Below are positions 22,830-33,385 of a stretch of DNA of 64,000 nt, one piece after another (position 1 is the first letter of the stretch; every line of letters begins with the position of its first letter). Position numbers and translations under genes: made by a program. Below the pieces are notes generated by a model, which saw nothing but the letters and a program-made list of their open reading frames with translations, ran no database searches and was not told the DNA's origin. Origin of the DNA: Chrysopilus asiliformis (Eukaryota > Arthropoda > Insecta > Diptera > Rhagionidae); NCBI GenBank assembly GCA_964034945.1, contig OZ035961.1:90741491-90805490 (forward strand). Reading direction: 5' to 3'.

Positions 22830-23272
22830 GGACAGACAGACAGACGGACAGACGGACAGACGGACAGACGGACAGACAGACAGACGGACAGACGGACAGA
22901 CGGACAGACGGACAGACAGACAGACAGACAGACGGACAGACGGACAGACGGACAGACGGACAGACGGACAGACGGACAGACGGACAGACGGACAGACGGA
23001 CAGACGGACAGACGGACAGACGGACAGATGGACAGACGGACAGACGGACAGACGGACAGACGGACCGACGGACCGACGGACAGACGGACAGACAGACGGA
23101 CAGACAGACGGACAGACACACGGACAGACACACGGACAGACGGACAGACGGACAGACAGACGGACAGACAGACGGACAGACACACGGACAGACAGATGGA
23201 CAGACAGACGGACAGACAGACGGACAGACAGACGGACAGACAGACGGACAGACAGACGGACAGACAGACGGA
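22541..23272 (+). repeat. 732-bp GACA/GACG microsatellite with domain structure
   Basis: Built from GACA and GACG tetranucleotides arranged as either CAGACGGA (8-base period) or CAGACAGACGGA (12-base period). About 22930-23090 is almost pure 8-base units, the last 70 bases are pure 12-base units, and the left third is mixed. Rare variants (ATAC, ACAC, CCGA, AAAC) mark positions. Absence of stop codons produces open frames of up to 320 codons on both strands; these are not genes. The right end stops abruptly without the closing block of family A. Confidence 0.95.
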
Positions 23273-25279
23273 AAATTTAAAATCCATATACCTATCGCTT
23301 ACAATTTTCTAGTTTTAATTTTCTTTGTGGACTTGATGCAATCAAATGTGTTTCTAAGTGGGTCAACTTGAGAGTTTTTTTTTTGGTTTTTGGCAAAACT
23401 TTCTTGTGCTCGTAAGCGGTATGAGTTCCTAATAGAGTTACTGTTATATGGGAAATACATAATAGACATATTGCGAAAACAGCTACGTATTTTAAGATTG
23501 TGTGTCCTGAAGCGGCTTGTGCTGCTAAGTGGGTCCCACTGTATATGATTATCATGTCCCAATTGACCAAATTGGTTGGAAAACCAATTGGATTTCCAAT
23601 CATCTTGTACCAAGTACCGAAGGTACGAGTTATGGAATTTTGACTGGAAATCCAAGATTTTTTCCTGTTGAAACGGTCCTTTTTGTACCATAAGGTCCAT
23701 AATTCCAAATGTTCCCACAAATATTCTTAAACTTTATAAAGGAAAATTGCGTGGTACATTTGGACACGGTACAAAAATTCCAACTTTGGTCAATTGGGGT
23801 AGAGTATAAAAAAAACGCTTGACGAAATTCCCAAATTTTTCAAATAAATAATACCTTGGGTTTCACTGTAAAAACTTGGTGAAACTCAATTTTCATTAAC
23901 ATAGGGTCTCATGGACACTCACGTGTTAATCATCCCTTCACCACAAACCAGTTAATTAACAGAACTGTCCAATGAGATTGGGTCAACCGCAAAAGTTGAA
24001 TTTACCCCTAATTTTTTTTCGTTAACGAACCTGGACACAATTTTCATGATCTCATGAGGAGTCCACAATGTTGATTTTGGACAAAACTGTTTTGATAAGT
24101 CTCTCATTTTCAGGTTAGGAACTCCAGTTTACTTATGGCAGGTGACATGGAAAAAGCCCTAAAGTTCTTTTTCTAATTACCGCGCACTGAAATAAAATCC
24201 CGTCTGACTTGACGAAATTTGCTTTTTATGATTTATGTTTTGTGGTTGGTTATATGGGATTTTTTTTATATCTGGTGTTATGGCGAATATAAATTTTCAA
24301 ATAAATATGTTGGGGTTTATGAAATTGTGATGCATTTTCCAGAGGTAATTTTATTTCATAATCTTTTCAGTAGTTTCCCGGAAATATGAAACTGCATAAA
24401 AAAACAGGAAAAATTGTGGGCCAAAGAGAGGAGGGGGGCATTCCGATTGTGGCTAAAATACCGTGACGAATTTTTAGGGCTATCGTTGGTGCTATTTATT
24501 GGGAGGACAAAAACTTCTATTGATTTTTATTTAATTTTTCTCTTGAAATTTCGATAACTTTCTAGATATAAGCTATGAAAACAAATTCAAACACAAAAAA
24601 AGAAAGATTTCAAATGAAAGAATCTATAAATACAGACAGTAAAAATATATGAATAATCGTACTTTGTATGTCGAAAACAGAGTGATAAAAACTCCCACGT
24701 GTAGTTACAATCCTTTTCTATAATATTCAAGTACCATACTTAACTTCAAATACAGAAAATTTACGAAAGTACGATGATGACCGAAGCTTTTTATAATAAG
24801 AAACTTTTAAAAAAATGTGTTCATACAAAAGTAGGGTGACCGGTATGGCCGAGACATTCCCAGATTCGGACAACGTAGTGGAAATTTCTTAATCCCTAAT
24901 TCTTAGCCTGCGACGCAATTTCCTTAGGAATTACTCGCTCGTGTGATCTTTGCCGTGCGACCTTGTGATCTTTGCCAAATGTCTTGACTTGCTTTTAAAA
25001 ATTTTATCTCAAAAACCTAATTTGCCGGTTGTGAAGTTTTGTCTCACATATGTTACAAGGTAAAGGATTAGAGGTAAAAACAAAAAAGATATCACAAACC
25101 GTCCGATGTATAAGGACACATTTTAAAGTGGGCGTCGCGTCTTAAAATTACACAAATGTCTTGACTTTGTGCTCGCGGAGTCCAGTTTTCGCCATCTTGT
25201 GTTACCAGAAATGTGTTTTCGTTACCAAAAGAAAATCTTACATTTTCTTACATGCCTACAGTTAGTCTCAAAATAAATA
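23273..25279. other. Unassigned DNA with a solo hAT-like end
   Basis: Two minus-strand open frames of about 140 codons overlap in different frames at 23292-23720. Neither has a domain I recognise, and two such frames together suggest a stop-poor composition rather than a gene. Within it CCAATTGACCAAATTGGTTG and AAAACCAATTGGATTTCCAA form a cluster of CAATTG words. At 24832-24880 TAGGGTGACCGGTATGGCC looks like one end of the hAT-like family seen at 19067; I do not see its partner. Confidence 0.35.
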
Positions 25280-25281
25280 TA

Positions 25282-25918
25282 CAGTAGAATCCCGATAATT
25301 CGTATTCCAAGGGACCGACGTAAAAATACGAAGTACAGTAGAATCCCGATTATTCGTACCCCGATAATTCGTATATCCCGCTAATTCGTATGAATTTGCT
25401 GGTCCCTTGAAAAAATCCCAATAATTCGTAATCCCGCTAATTCGAATATCCCGATATTTCGTATTTTTACGTCGGTCCCTTGAAATACGAATTATCGGGA
25501 TTCTACTGTATCGGGATATTCGAATTAGCGGGATTACGAATTATTGGGATTTTTTCAAGGGACCACACTCAGAAAAATGGAGACTAACTCGACGACCTAC
25601 ATACGGCGTAATTGGCCTCGGGCAGGCGCGCGTTCGCCTGCATGTGGGCAAGTAAAACTGAGTTGACCTGTGGTCGGAGAAATTCTGAAATTAAGCCACC
25701 AGCAGGTGAAGTAGGGCATTGGGAGCTGCACGAGTTGACCTTAGATAGGTTAACTCTGACCGCTAGCTGGTTTACAGACACCTCTGTAAGGTCAGAGTTA
25801 ACCTGACAAAAAGTTGACCTGGACATTTTTGTGAGTGCAGCAAATTCATACGAATTAGCGGGATATACGAATTATCGGGGTACGAATTATCGGGGTACGA
25901 ATTATCGGGATTCTACTG
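25282..25918. mobile_element. Nested pogo-like MITEs (CAGTAGAATCCCGATAATTC ends)
   Basis: Ends of the form CAGTAGAATCCCGAT and its reverse complement occur four times: starts at 25282 and 25336, matching ends at 25508 and 25918. TA precedes or follows each. The outer copy 25282-25508 encloses the left part of a second copy starting at 25336, whose right part continues after 25509. Internal ATTCGTA/TACGAAT words pair throughout. TA duplication with a CAGT start is typical of pogo/Tigger-type MITEs. No transposase. Confidence 0.7.
25566..25837. mobile_element. Family E MITE inserted in the pogo-like MITE
   Basis: Ends CACTCAGAAAAATG and CATTTTTGTGAGTG are inverted repeats. The pogo-like copy reads GGGACCAGCAAATTC where uninterrupted (reverse of 25385-25400). 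Here it is split as GGGACCA and CAGCAAATTC, so CA was duplicated. The interior holds a long inverted pair around GGTTAACTCTGACC / GGTCAGAGTTAACC. Similar CACTCAGAGAAA ends occur at 54639, where TA is duplicated. Confidence 0.65.
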
Positions 25919-25959
25919 TACTAGCTTCTGGAACAGTATGGTATTCATGTCGGGTAAAT

Positions 25960-27075
25960 TATGACGATGTCCGTGCATCTGTCTGTCAGTCTATCAGTTT
26001 GCCGGTCTGCCGGTCTGTCGGCCTGTCTGTCTGTTGGTCAGTCAGTCTGTCTGTCTGTGTGTCGATTTGTCTGTCTGTCGGTTTATCTGTCTGCCGATCC
26101 GTCTGTATTTCGGCCAGTCTGTCGGTGTGTCAGTCTGTCTGTCGGTTTATCTGTCGGTCTGTCTATCTGTCTGTCGGTCTGTCGGTCTCTCTGTTTATCT
26201 GTCGGTATTTTCGTTTTACGTATCTTGAATAACTCGAGAACTCGTTGAGCTAGCGACCTGATTTTTTTTGTGTATGGAGGATTTTTTTAAAAATCGTAGT
26301 TATCTGTCCACTTTTGGAAAAGTAACGTTGGCTATAACGGGTACCTTCCATACTATTGTTTTGAAAAAATCCAGTCTTTTGAACATCTCTCCAAACCTAC
26401 GTGCTTGTGGCAAAAAAAAAAAGAATATAACGAAATTTAAAGGTTCTACATTTTTCTACGTTTTTTGCATTAACAATTTTGACATATCGTCGGCTAAAAG
26501 TGAAATTGTGCTAAGTCGATTATACCAAATTTGAAAGAAGAGCAATAAAAAACCTTGTCAAATCATTTTAATTTTCATTTATAGAAAACAGAGTCTCATT
26601 TATAAAAAACTGAGTCCAATTTCTCCGCTTTTGAAAAAAATGCGTATAACCAAATTCAAAGAAAATAAAATTTCCTGTCTTTTCTCTTTTAATGGTATGG
26701 TATGTGAAAACCAGCTTAAATAGTTCTCGTTATACATATTTAAAAAAGTATCATTTTTTACATAATTTTTTCCTAAACTAAATTATGCAGAGGAAACTTG
26801 TTTTGATAACAATAGATATTTTTTAGTATGAATTCCCACTTTTTTTTGGGAGACATTACAAAAAATCATACTGTCTTGGATATTACAATTTGTGGTAGAA
26901 ATCTGTCCTATTATTTCTCCCCGTGTAGGTACCTAAAGATTTTAGGCAAAAACAAATTCGTTAACTAAAAGAAAAAATCTGTATTGATTTTACTTGTAAA
27001 AAATTTCATCTTTACGAAAATGTTATTTTAACAACCGTTTCTGGAAATATCTTCTGCAAAAAGCGTTTTATAATT
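25960..27075 (+). repeat. Family C repeat with TCTG microsatellite at its start
   Basis: A degenerate TCTGTCGGTCTG tract (about 25976-26213) runs into TTTACGTATCTTGAATAACT and AGAACTCGTTGAGCTAGCGA. It then passes through blocks such as CACTTTTGGAAAAGTAACGT, AACCAAATTCAAAGAAAATA and GAGGAAACTTGTTTTGATAA. The same blocks recur at 29285-31440, 38370-38857 and 40000-40260. The open frames (133, 95 and 88 codons) are microsatellite or A/T-rich artefacts. I recognise no protein; it may be a decayed non-autonomous or untranslated part of a larger element. Confidence 0.55.
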
Positions 27076-28930
27076 TTTTCCGACTAAAAAACCAAACCCG
27101 AAATGTTTTTCCGCATTCGACATACATCGACAACAATTCATGAATTTCGTTTCTGGAACATCGCCATTTGGCAGGAAAACAACTTTATCCTGTGGGCTCT
27201 AAGCGAAACCAGGCAACACAAAAAAAAAACTAATTCAGCTAATCCAGAGATAAAAGATCAAGTTTGTTGTTTTTATTTCATTTTGAGGAGATTCTCATAT
27301 CAGCAACGATGTGAACAAATGAAATTAAATCGCTCTAAGACTAGGTAAATGGTCCTTAACGTCCTGGCAACAGATTAGTGTCGTTATAAAGGATAAACGA
27401 TTATAATTTGGGACATCTGTTTGACGAATCGCATTTGAGGGAAAATGCCGTTTCAACTCATGGAACAATTGAAAATTAATGAGAAAAGGGAAAAATATGT
27501 TGAAAAATTCGGTCTCGTTATTGATAATATATACTTTTAGATGTTTTACGGAGAAATAGACAAACTTTTGGCAGAAAATATAGGTCCACGTGCCATCAAG
27601 TGGATCAAACAAAAGTCTCGAACTTGTGTGTCCCTAATGTCCTCCAGGAATTTCTAAAATACTTAATTCTTGTCTCAGTTTACAATTTTGAAATAATTCC
27701 GGAACAAAATTTTATGATATGTGTTTGCCTTTACTATCAAGGATATGAAAACAGGAAAATACTGAGAACCGGAAGGTATTGTAAACATAGACAGTAAATC
27801 CAGCAAGAAAATGAAGAATTCCCCTCTTAAAAATAATTGGGACGAAAAGAATTCCACTAGAATCTCGTATGACATAGGGCTACAAAATACCGCATTGTCC
27901 TCCGCATATATCCTTTTCCGCTTTTTAATACAATCGTTTGGAAAGTAATAAACGAGCAAAATTGAGAATGCTCAAGAAGCTCTTAGTTCTGGCAACGGTT
28001 CCGGTTCCGCAGTGTTTTCGGGAAAACCTTGTACTTCATCGCACGCTCAGAATAAGGCCATAAGAATTACAAAGGAGTTCGGGTCGGGAGTGCATGCGGC
28101 AAACGAGGATCATCTCGCTTTTCCGAAAAGCGTTTCCATTAAAACATAATATTTACTCACAGAAGAAACATTCCGCAAATAGGTTTAAACAAGGATGACG
28201 TCTCACGTAACGGAGAATCTGGAATGAGGTCCTTTTTATCTGTGACCCGAAATAATGGAAATGCGACCCATTTTTCCTGTGTGGCTGGCGTGTGGCATTC
28301 CTTTAAGTATTCCTTTGTTATCTTTTAGGTCCACACAACCGGAGGTAACAAAACGAAAATTATCCTTTGGAGGAGTTGACAATAATACGAGTGACTGTTT
28401 TACCACATTTTCCACTGAAAATAGCAATAAGAAAAATGGGTGGGAAAACTAAAAGCTCTTTTGGCGACATACGTCTCTACCCCGAACGACAGACGTTGGA
28501 GCGCTACAAAAGTAACTTTTTTTATTGCTGTGAAAATGGGAAAAAAATTGTAAAACTTTGTCCGTAGGTAAATCGCTATCAAAGAAATTTTCCGAACAGT
28601 CTTTGGGATTTATATTTGAAGAAACTAAATATTTGATGTGGTGCTGAAAAGGACGAAAATTCTAAGGAATCCATAACCCTAACCATTCATAGTGGAAGTT
28701 CGATTTGAATGAACTGCCGATAAAAAAATATACAATTTCTTTTTGCACAAATATTTGACAATGATAATTTAGACACGCTTTCAAGCATTTACTTTCTTCT
28801 GCTATTGAGGGAAAGTATTGTGTTCATGACGGATACCGGTTCGAGAACGGGGGCAGATAGAAAATTTCTGACCAGTACGAAATCAGTTTCAAGTAAAATT
28901 ATGGGGCTGTCCGGTAAAAAATTTTGGTAT
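27076..28930. other. Unassigned DNA
   Basis: I recognise no repeat family here. Several open frames of 60-95 codons occur on both strands, for example 27325-27612 minus and 28255-28452 plus, with no recognisable domain. Mixed composition near 27960-28400 makes this one of the more unique-looking stretches. It could contain non-coding conserved DNA or an exon too short to see. Confidence 0.3.
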
Positions 28931-29095
28931 AACTATTAATCTTTTTGGTTTGTATACAAAAAGTATACAAAATACACAAACAAAAGTCAAAATATCAAAT
29001 TTAATATTTTTATTAAAATTTGATTTATTTAAAAAGGGAAATAGTGCTTTTTAAAACCTCCGTTTTTTAATACTTCCTTCTCGCAGCGAATTATA

Positions 29096-29210
29096 ATGGA
29101 AGGAGAAATTTGAAATTATCGCAGAGCTTATGCGAATTATAATGGATGGAGAAATTTAAAATTGTCCCAAAACATATGCGAATTATAACGGAAGGAGAAA
29201 TTTAAAAAAA
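29096..29210 (+). repeat. Three-copy short tandem repeat
   Basis: The unit GCGAATTATAATGGAAGGAG plus AAATTTGAAATT-like text starts at 29096, 29132 and 29178, giving uneven spacing of 36 and 46 bases. Copies differ by a few substitutions. It lies a short distance before a family C copy. Confidence 0.65.
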
Positions 29211-29456
29211 AAATTGAAAATAATACAAATTTTATTAAAAAATATCGAATCCAAAAATGGGAATAAAAGTTGGTCTAATAATTTTAACCGTGTGTTTGTC
29301 AGTCTGGTGGTTTATCGGTCAGTCTATCCGTTTTTCTTATCTTAAATAACTCAAGAACGCGTTCAGCTAGCGAATTGTATTTTTTTCTGAATGAATTTTA
29401 CCAAAATCGTAGTTTTCAATCAACTTTTGAAAAAGTAATGTTATCTATAACCAGTA

Positions 29457-30406
29457 GGGCTGACCGGGCTTAGTTGGCTATAGGGGTAAGTAGACTCATT
29501 GGGGTTAAGTCAACCACGGTTGAAAACAAACCTGCGTGAATTGGACTGTTTATTCAGTCGACTGACAGCTATCAGTGAACCAACGTCGTTAGACCACAGT
29601 GCTCTTAGAACGAACTGTGAGGGGAAAAAACGAAATTTCAAGCGTGTGAGTAATTTTTTTTCTTGTTAATTAAATTGTTTTGTAGCTTACACTTTCATTG
29701 TATTGAACTCGTCAGTGATTTCAAGTGAAAATTTATGTATGAGTTAACAAGTTAGTGAAGCATTTTCTGACCCATACTTTTTCATTTTTTTTCACGAGTG
29801 TGTTAAAAATAAAATGGCGGCTTGGGGCTAGTTGACTCACAGTATACTGGGGTTAAATGACTCGATATGAATTACCTATATTTTTTTGTTAATTAATTTT
29901 ATTTTTTTAAATTAGATGAAATTTACACCCCGATTGCGAGTGTCGTGTCGTTTTCGACAAGAGTCGTTTTACGTGTTGTTGTTAGTGTTTTTCTACCAAC
30001 AACAACACGTAAAACGACTCTTGTCGAAAACGACACGACACGCAATCGGGGTGTTAATTTATGTTAATCTGAAATGTTATTAATTTTTTAAAGAACAATT
30101 TTTTTCAGAATTATTATAGTTTTTTAATATGTTCCAAAACATTTTCCTCATAAAAAGTATAGAGTCAAATAACCCCGTTCACAGAGTCAACAAGCCCCAG
30201 AAACGGGGTTAGTCGACTCATCGAACAACTTTTTTTAAAATGAAAAAAAATATTTGAAACACTTATAATTAGTCAAAATAAAAGATTGACTAAGAAACCC
30301 AATTGAATAAACCAACCAAAAACGTCTTTACTGCACCTGAAATAATTACAGTGAAACCTTTATAAAGTAGATTATAAAAAGTGGGTCTACTAGCCCCGGT
30401 CTACCC
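29457..30406. mobile_element. TIR element with TA duplication inserted in family C
   Basis: The left end reads GGGCTGACCGGGCTTAGTTG and the inverted right end GGGTAGACCGGGGCTAGTAG. TA flanks both sides (29455-29456, 30407-30408). Comparison with the uninterrupted family C copy (AACGGGTACCTTCC at 26342) supports a single TA before insertion. Without that comparison the TAGGG start would suggest hAT, but no 8-bp duplication exists. Inside are repeated GTTGACTCA/GAGTCAA words and GGGGTTA/TAACCCC words near both ends. It has no transposase and contains a hairpin MITE. Confidence 0.6.
29936..30053. mobile_element. Hairpin MITE (TTA duplication)
   Basis: Arms of about 50 bases, CACCCCGATTGCG at the left and CGCAATCGGGGTG at the right, pair almost perfectly through GTGTCGTGTCGTTTTCGACA and AAACGACTCTTGTCG. 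The loop is about a dozen bases. The only clear difference is two extra bases (AG) in the left arm. TTA flanks it (29933-29935, 30054-30056). It is a near-complete palindrome and would fold into a long stem if transcribed. Confidence 0.75.
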
Positions 30407-31720
30407 TACCTCCCTTACAATTATTTAGAAAAAATGCAGTTTTTTGGAAAATTCAAAGAATTCATACAACCAAATTCAAAGAAAATAAAATTTCCTTCAT
30501 TTTTCCCATTAACGGTTTTTACATATCTGTAACGGTTTTGGAGATAATTAAAAAAATTGTATCTTTTATTAACTTTTCCTGAAACATTAAATATTGCAGA
30601 GGAAAGTTTTGTGTTGATCACAACTGATATTTTGTTTTATTGTTAAATTTAAAGCAAATTCCGCAGACAAGACGAAGGATTGTGGTTGAATAAGAATAGA
30701 TTAAAAATTTTTTGTGTACTATAGATTGATATACAATTTCTTGTGGGGTTTTTTTTGTAATCGATTTCAATGCTGGAATTCCTTTGCAAAAATGGAAAAT
30801 GTCAAACGCAGCCAAGACACTTTAGAATTTCTTATTTGCAATTCATTTGCCCTGAAGAGTACAAGTTTGCTGAATCGCAGTAAATTTTCCGGCGGTTTTG
30901 GAGTTGCAAGTTGTCGTTAAATTGAATTTAAGTAATTTAAGAAAGAAATTCCGACAAAATGGAATATGCACCATTAAATTTAAAAAAAAAATGTGCGGGA
31001 TAAGAGATAAGAGAAATATCGTAGTTTTCTATCAACTTTTAGAAAAGTAAGCAAACGTTACTTACCGAGTATCTTAAATACAATTTTTTTTTGAAAGAAT
31101 ACAGTTTTTTGTAAATTTTTCGAAAGTGATGTGCTTTTGGAAAAAATGCATAGGACAAAATTTAAAGAAAATAGAATTTCCTGCATTTTTTCCTTAAAAC
31201 GTTTTTACATATCTTTAACGGTTTTCGAGATATTTGAAAAATGTTATTTTTAGAATGTTTTGAAGGAGAAAGTTTTGTATTTATCACAACTGATATTTTT
31301 TGTTCGGAATCAAAATATGATCGATCAAAAGTACAACTGTGCCGAAATATTATGAATTTGGGTGATTTTCAAGAAACTAAACCTGTTTTCAAACAAAAAT
31401 CATGTAACAACATATGCCGCAGGCGACATTTTTCACCTATTTAGGATAAAAGACACTTTTATAGCCCTATTTTGAAAGTCGCGCGACTCGTCGTACTGCG
31501 GCAAATCTGCCACTGCGGACTGTTTTGGTATTATGGTAGTCCGCAAGACCTGCGTTTCAAGCAATTTCAAGTCCGCATCTATTTGGCTGCGGACTCACCT
31601 TTTCCAGTGACATTTCGAGGTTATGAGAACTTTTTCTCTTTAGACTGTGTAAGAAAATGATTTTTTCTTTTTTTTATATATTTATAATTAACATGTTTTT
31701 TTATATATATAGATAAGGCA

Positions 31721-31831
31721 ATGAAGCAAACAACTCAAAGACAGTTCAAAACTCTGATCGAGGAGATCGCCAGTGGGTTCCCGACAGGGAAAACAAAACA
31801 GGAGGTGAACGATTTCTGGGAGCATCTCTAA
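31721..31831 (+). pseudogene. Fragment of a Myb/SANT-like (zeste/MSANTD-type) DNA-binding protein
   Basis: The frame starts at ATG 31721 and ends at TAA 31829-31831, 36 codons. It reads MKQTTQRQFKTLIEE, then a short SGFPTGKT part, then QEVNDFWEHL. The pattern 'T..QF..L...I' followed by 'K......FWE.L' matches the first two helices of the Myb/SANT-like domain found in zeste-related proteins and in accessory ORFs of Harbinger elements. The last helix and the rest of the protein are missing. A TATATATAG acceptor-like site lies just upstream, so it may be an internal exon in the parent element. Identification is by eye and moderately sure. Confidence 0.5.
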
Positions 31832-32032
31832 TTGATTTTCTTGTAATTATCATATCAGTGTTGTTATTATCATTAAAGAAAAAAAGTTCTACACTTGGAA
31901 ACATTGCTATATTTTTGAAAAATAAATAAAATCTTTGACAACTGAAACGAATCTTTCTCACGTTTGACAGTTCAACGCGAACCAACGCATATGATCGCAG
32001 CGAGTCTAGTCCGCAAACGGCATGCGGACTTA

Positions 32033-32194
32033 CCCGGCCCTTACACGCGTCTGTAGAGCTGACACAGTCGCTGACACAGATCGTGTAAATGCACTGACTG
32101 CCAGTTCGCTAAATGTATTTTAATTCGTTGTCAGTAATTTGACATTTGAAGTCTGTGCTACTGACAGACTTTACAGTCGCGTGTAAAGGCCGGG
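32033..32194. mobile_element. Harbinger-type MITE, copy 1 of a two-copy family (TTA)
   Basis: Ends CCCGGCCCTTACACGCG and CGCGTGTAAAGGCCGGG are inverted repeats, flanked by TTA (32030-32032, 32195-32197). It is the reverse of the copy at 48444-48591, with which it shares CTGTAGAGCTGACACAGTCG, CAGTCGCGTGTAAA and AGTCTGTGCTACTGACAG. It is inserted within the TIR region of a larger TTA-flanked element. Confidence 0.85.
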
Positions 32195-32479
32195 TTACAT
32201 AATACCAACTCACTGCGAAACGGACTTGAAGATCACTGCGGACTGACGAGTCCGCACGACTTACATACATAATAGGGCTATTAAAAGCTACATAGTTTCC
32301 AGGAAATAATAACTCCATTTTTTGTGCTTTTTCACTTTTTATAAATAAATGCGGCAGCTGTGTACATAATATACTGTTATCATAGAAAAAAAACAATTAA
32401 ATTTAATTTTATTAAGACTATTATGGTGCCCACCGCTCCAAATTTATTATCTGGTACTTTGACGCTTTTGCGACCCCAA

Positions 32480-32690
32480 AAATAATCGCTCCTCTGATTT
32501 GCCGCTTCTAAATTTGTCGCCTTGAACTTTGCCGTTCCTCAATTTATCGCCTTGAACTTTGCCGGTCCTAAAATTGTCTCCTTGAACTTTGCCGGTCCTC
32601 TGTTTTATGAGCCATGAAATTTTCCGCTTTGTGTTGGGATCCAGATTTGCCACCTCTACTCTAAAAATTTTCCGCTCGCAGTAGGAAATA
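32480..32690 (-). repeat. 30-base tandem repeat in degenerate array
   Basis: Three successive 30-base units, TTTGTCGCCTTGAACTTTGC plus CGTTCCTCAA and variants, occupy 32513-32602. Weaker TTTGCCGC-like units lie on both sides. On the minus strand the period gives a repeated GKVQGDKFR-type translation in a 68-codon open frame, which I attribute to the period rather than to a gene. Confidence 0.75.
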
Positions 32691-32848
32691 GAGATTTGCT
32701 TCTTCTAAAACTTACCGCCTCGAAATCTAAATTGCCGCCCGCCCCTAAAGTATCCCGCACTGGGAAAATCCCCAGCTCGCCTTCGCCTCCCCTTCCCTAG
32801 ACTTTAACAAAACTTCAGAACATAAAAAAACTCTTATTTTACTGAAAA

Positions 32849-33385
32849 AACATAACAAAAGCTATAATTGCCAATCTGGCAATTATTGAAAACCCGTATG
32901 GTGGTTTAAGTGAACGGCGAACAGTTATATCAAAATTCCTCTTTAAAGTCAAACTTTTCAAAAAGATTTTTTAAAATTTATTCCAATTGGATTTTGATGT
33001 ATGGGAGTTTTATGTAGAATCATATCCTAAATAACTTTTGTTCTTGGACTTTTTTGATAAGATACACAGTTTTTGAGATATTCGCGAAAAACATTTTCGT
33101 TCCTATGGGGGATACCCCCCCTAATGGTCCATTTTTGCCCATGAACGAACTTAGCCTCGCATTTTACGAAAAATGGATCTGTGCAAAATTTCAAGTCTGT
33201 AGCTCAATCCGTGCGCCCGCAATCCGCGCTACAGACGGACGGACGGACGGACATGCTAAATTCAACTTTTTTTTTATCATTCTAAACACACTGGTATAAT
33301 TCATTTTTTTGTATGATGACGGGATCTTGGCGTTACAAACGGTAAGTCAAATCTAATATACCCTTTGGTTTCACCATACGGGTAT
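32849..33385 (+). repeat. Family A repeat, full-length copy
   Basis: From AACATAACAAAAGC to CACCATACGGGTAT. It has the 19-base palindrome at the left, the ACCCGTATGGTG inverted partner, the GGGGATACCCCCC centre, a short GACGGACGGACGG run and the closing GATGACGGGATCTTGGCG. An 81-codon open frame at 33054-33299 recurs in weaker form in other copies (for example at 39067-39354) because the copies are similar, not because it is conserved as a protein. Confidence 0.75.

Larger units (their letters stand above)
29285..31440 (+). repeat. Family C repeat copies, first one split by an insertion
   Basis: From 29285 (GTCTGGTGGTTTATCGGTC, then AATAACTCAAGAACGCGTTC) the family C order is followed to CTATAACCAG at 29454. 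It resumes at 30409 with CCTCCCTTACAATTATTTAG. The copy at 26337 reads CTATAACGGGTACCTTCCA without a break. Further blocks (ATTTCCTTCATTTTT, ACGGTTTTTACATATCTGTA, GAGGAAAGTTTTGTGTTGAT) occur at about 30480-30640, and a second run of them spans about 31010-31300. No protein is recognisable. Confidence 0.55.
31462..32280. mobile_element. Harbinger-type element carrying a Myb/SANT-like fragment
   Basis: Ends TAGCCCTATTTTG and CATAATAGGGCTA are inverted repeats, and TTA flanks both sides (31459-31461, 32281-32283). Subterminal words with TGCGGACT/AGTCCGCA are repeated at both ends (about 31515-31600 and 31990-32260). It contains a coding fragment at 31721-31831 and is interrupted by another TTA-flanked MITE at 32033-32194. 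A Myb/SANT-like accessory protein is characteristic of PIF/Harbinger elements. The DDE transposase frame is absent, so this is a deletion derivative. Confidence 0.75.

Noticed and set aside
22541..23272. CRISPR-like array
   Set aside because: There are no spacers; it is a plain microsatellite in eukaryotic DNA.
22350..23312. Open frames of 320, 306, 227 and 201 codons on both strands
   Set aside because: They are entirely due to a tetranucleotide tract whose 12-base period never gives a stop codon; translations are TDRQ or CLSV repeats.
23292..23720. Two overlapping ~140-codon frames on the minus strand
   Set aside because: Two long frames in different phases on one strand point to stop-poor composition. 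Neither shows a domain and both begin beside the microsatellite.
25831..26248. Open frames of 133 and 95 codons rich in CLSV/SVCL
   Set aside because: A TCTG-type microsatellite read in frame, followed by a decayed repeat.
29457..30406. Assignment of this element to hAT from its TAGGG ends
   Set aside because: No 8-bp duplication exists, and comparison with the empty family C site indicates a TA duplication instead.
33054..33299. Similar small frames in several family A copies (81-95 codons)
   Set aside because: The similarity comes from repeat copies. Frames are broken in other copies and end in the CAGACGGA tract.
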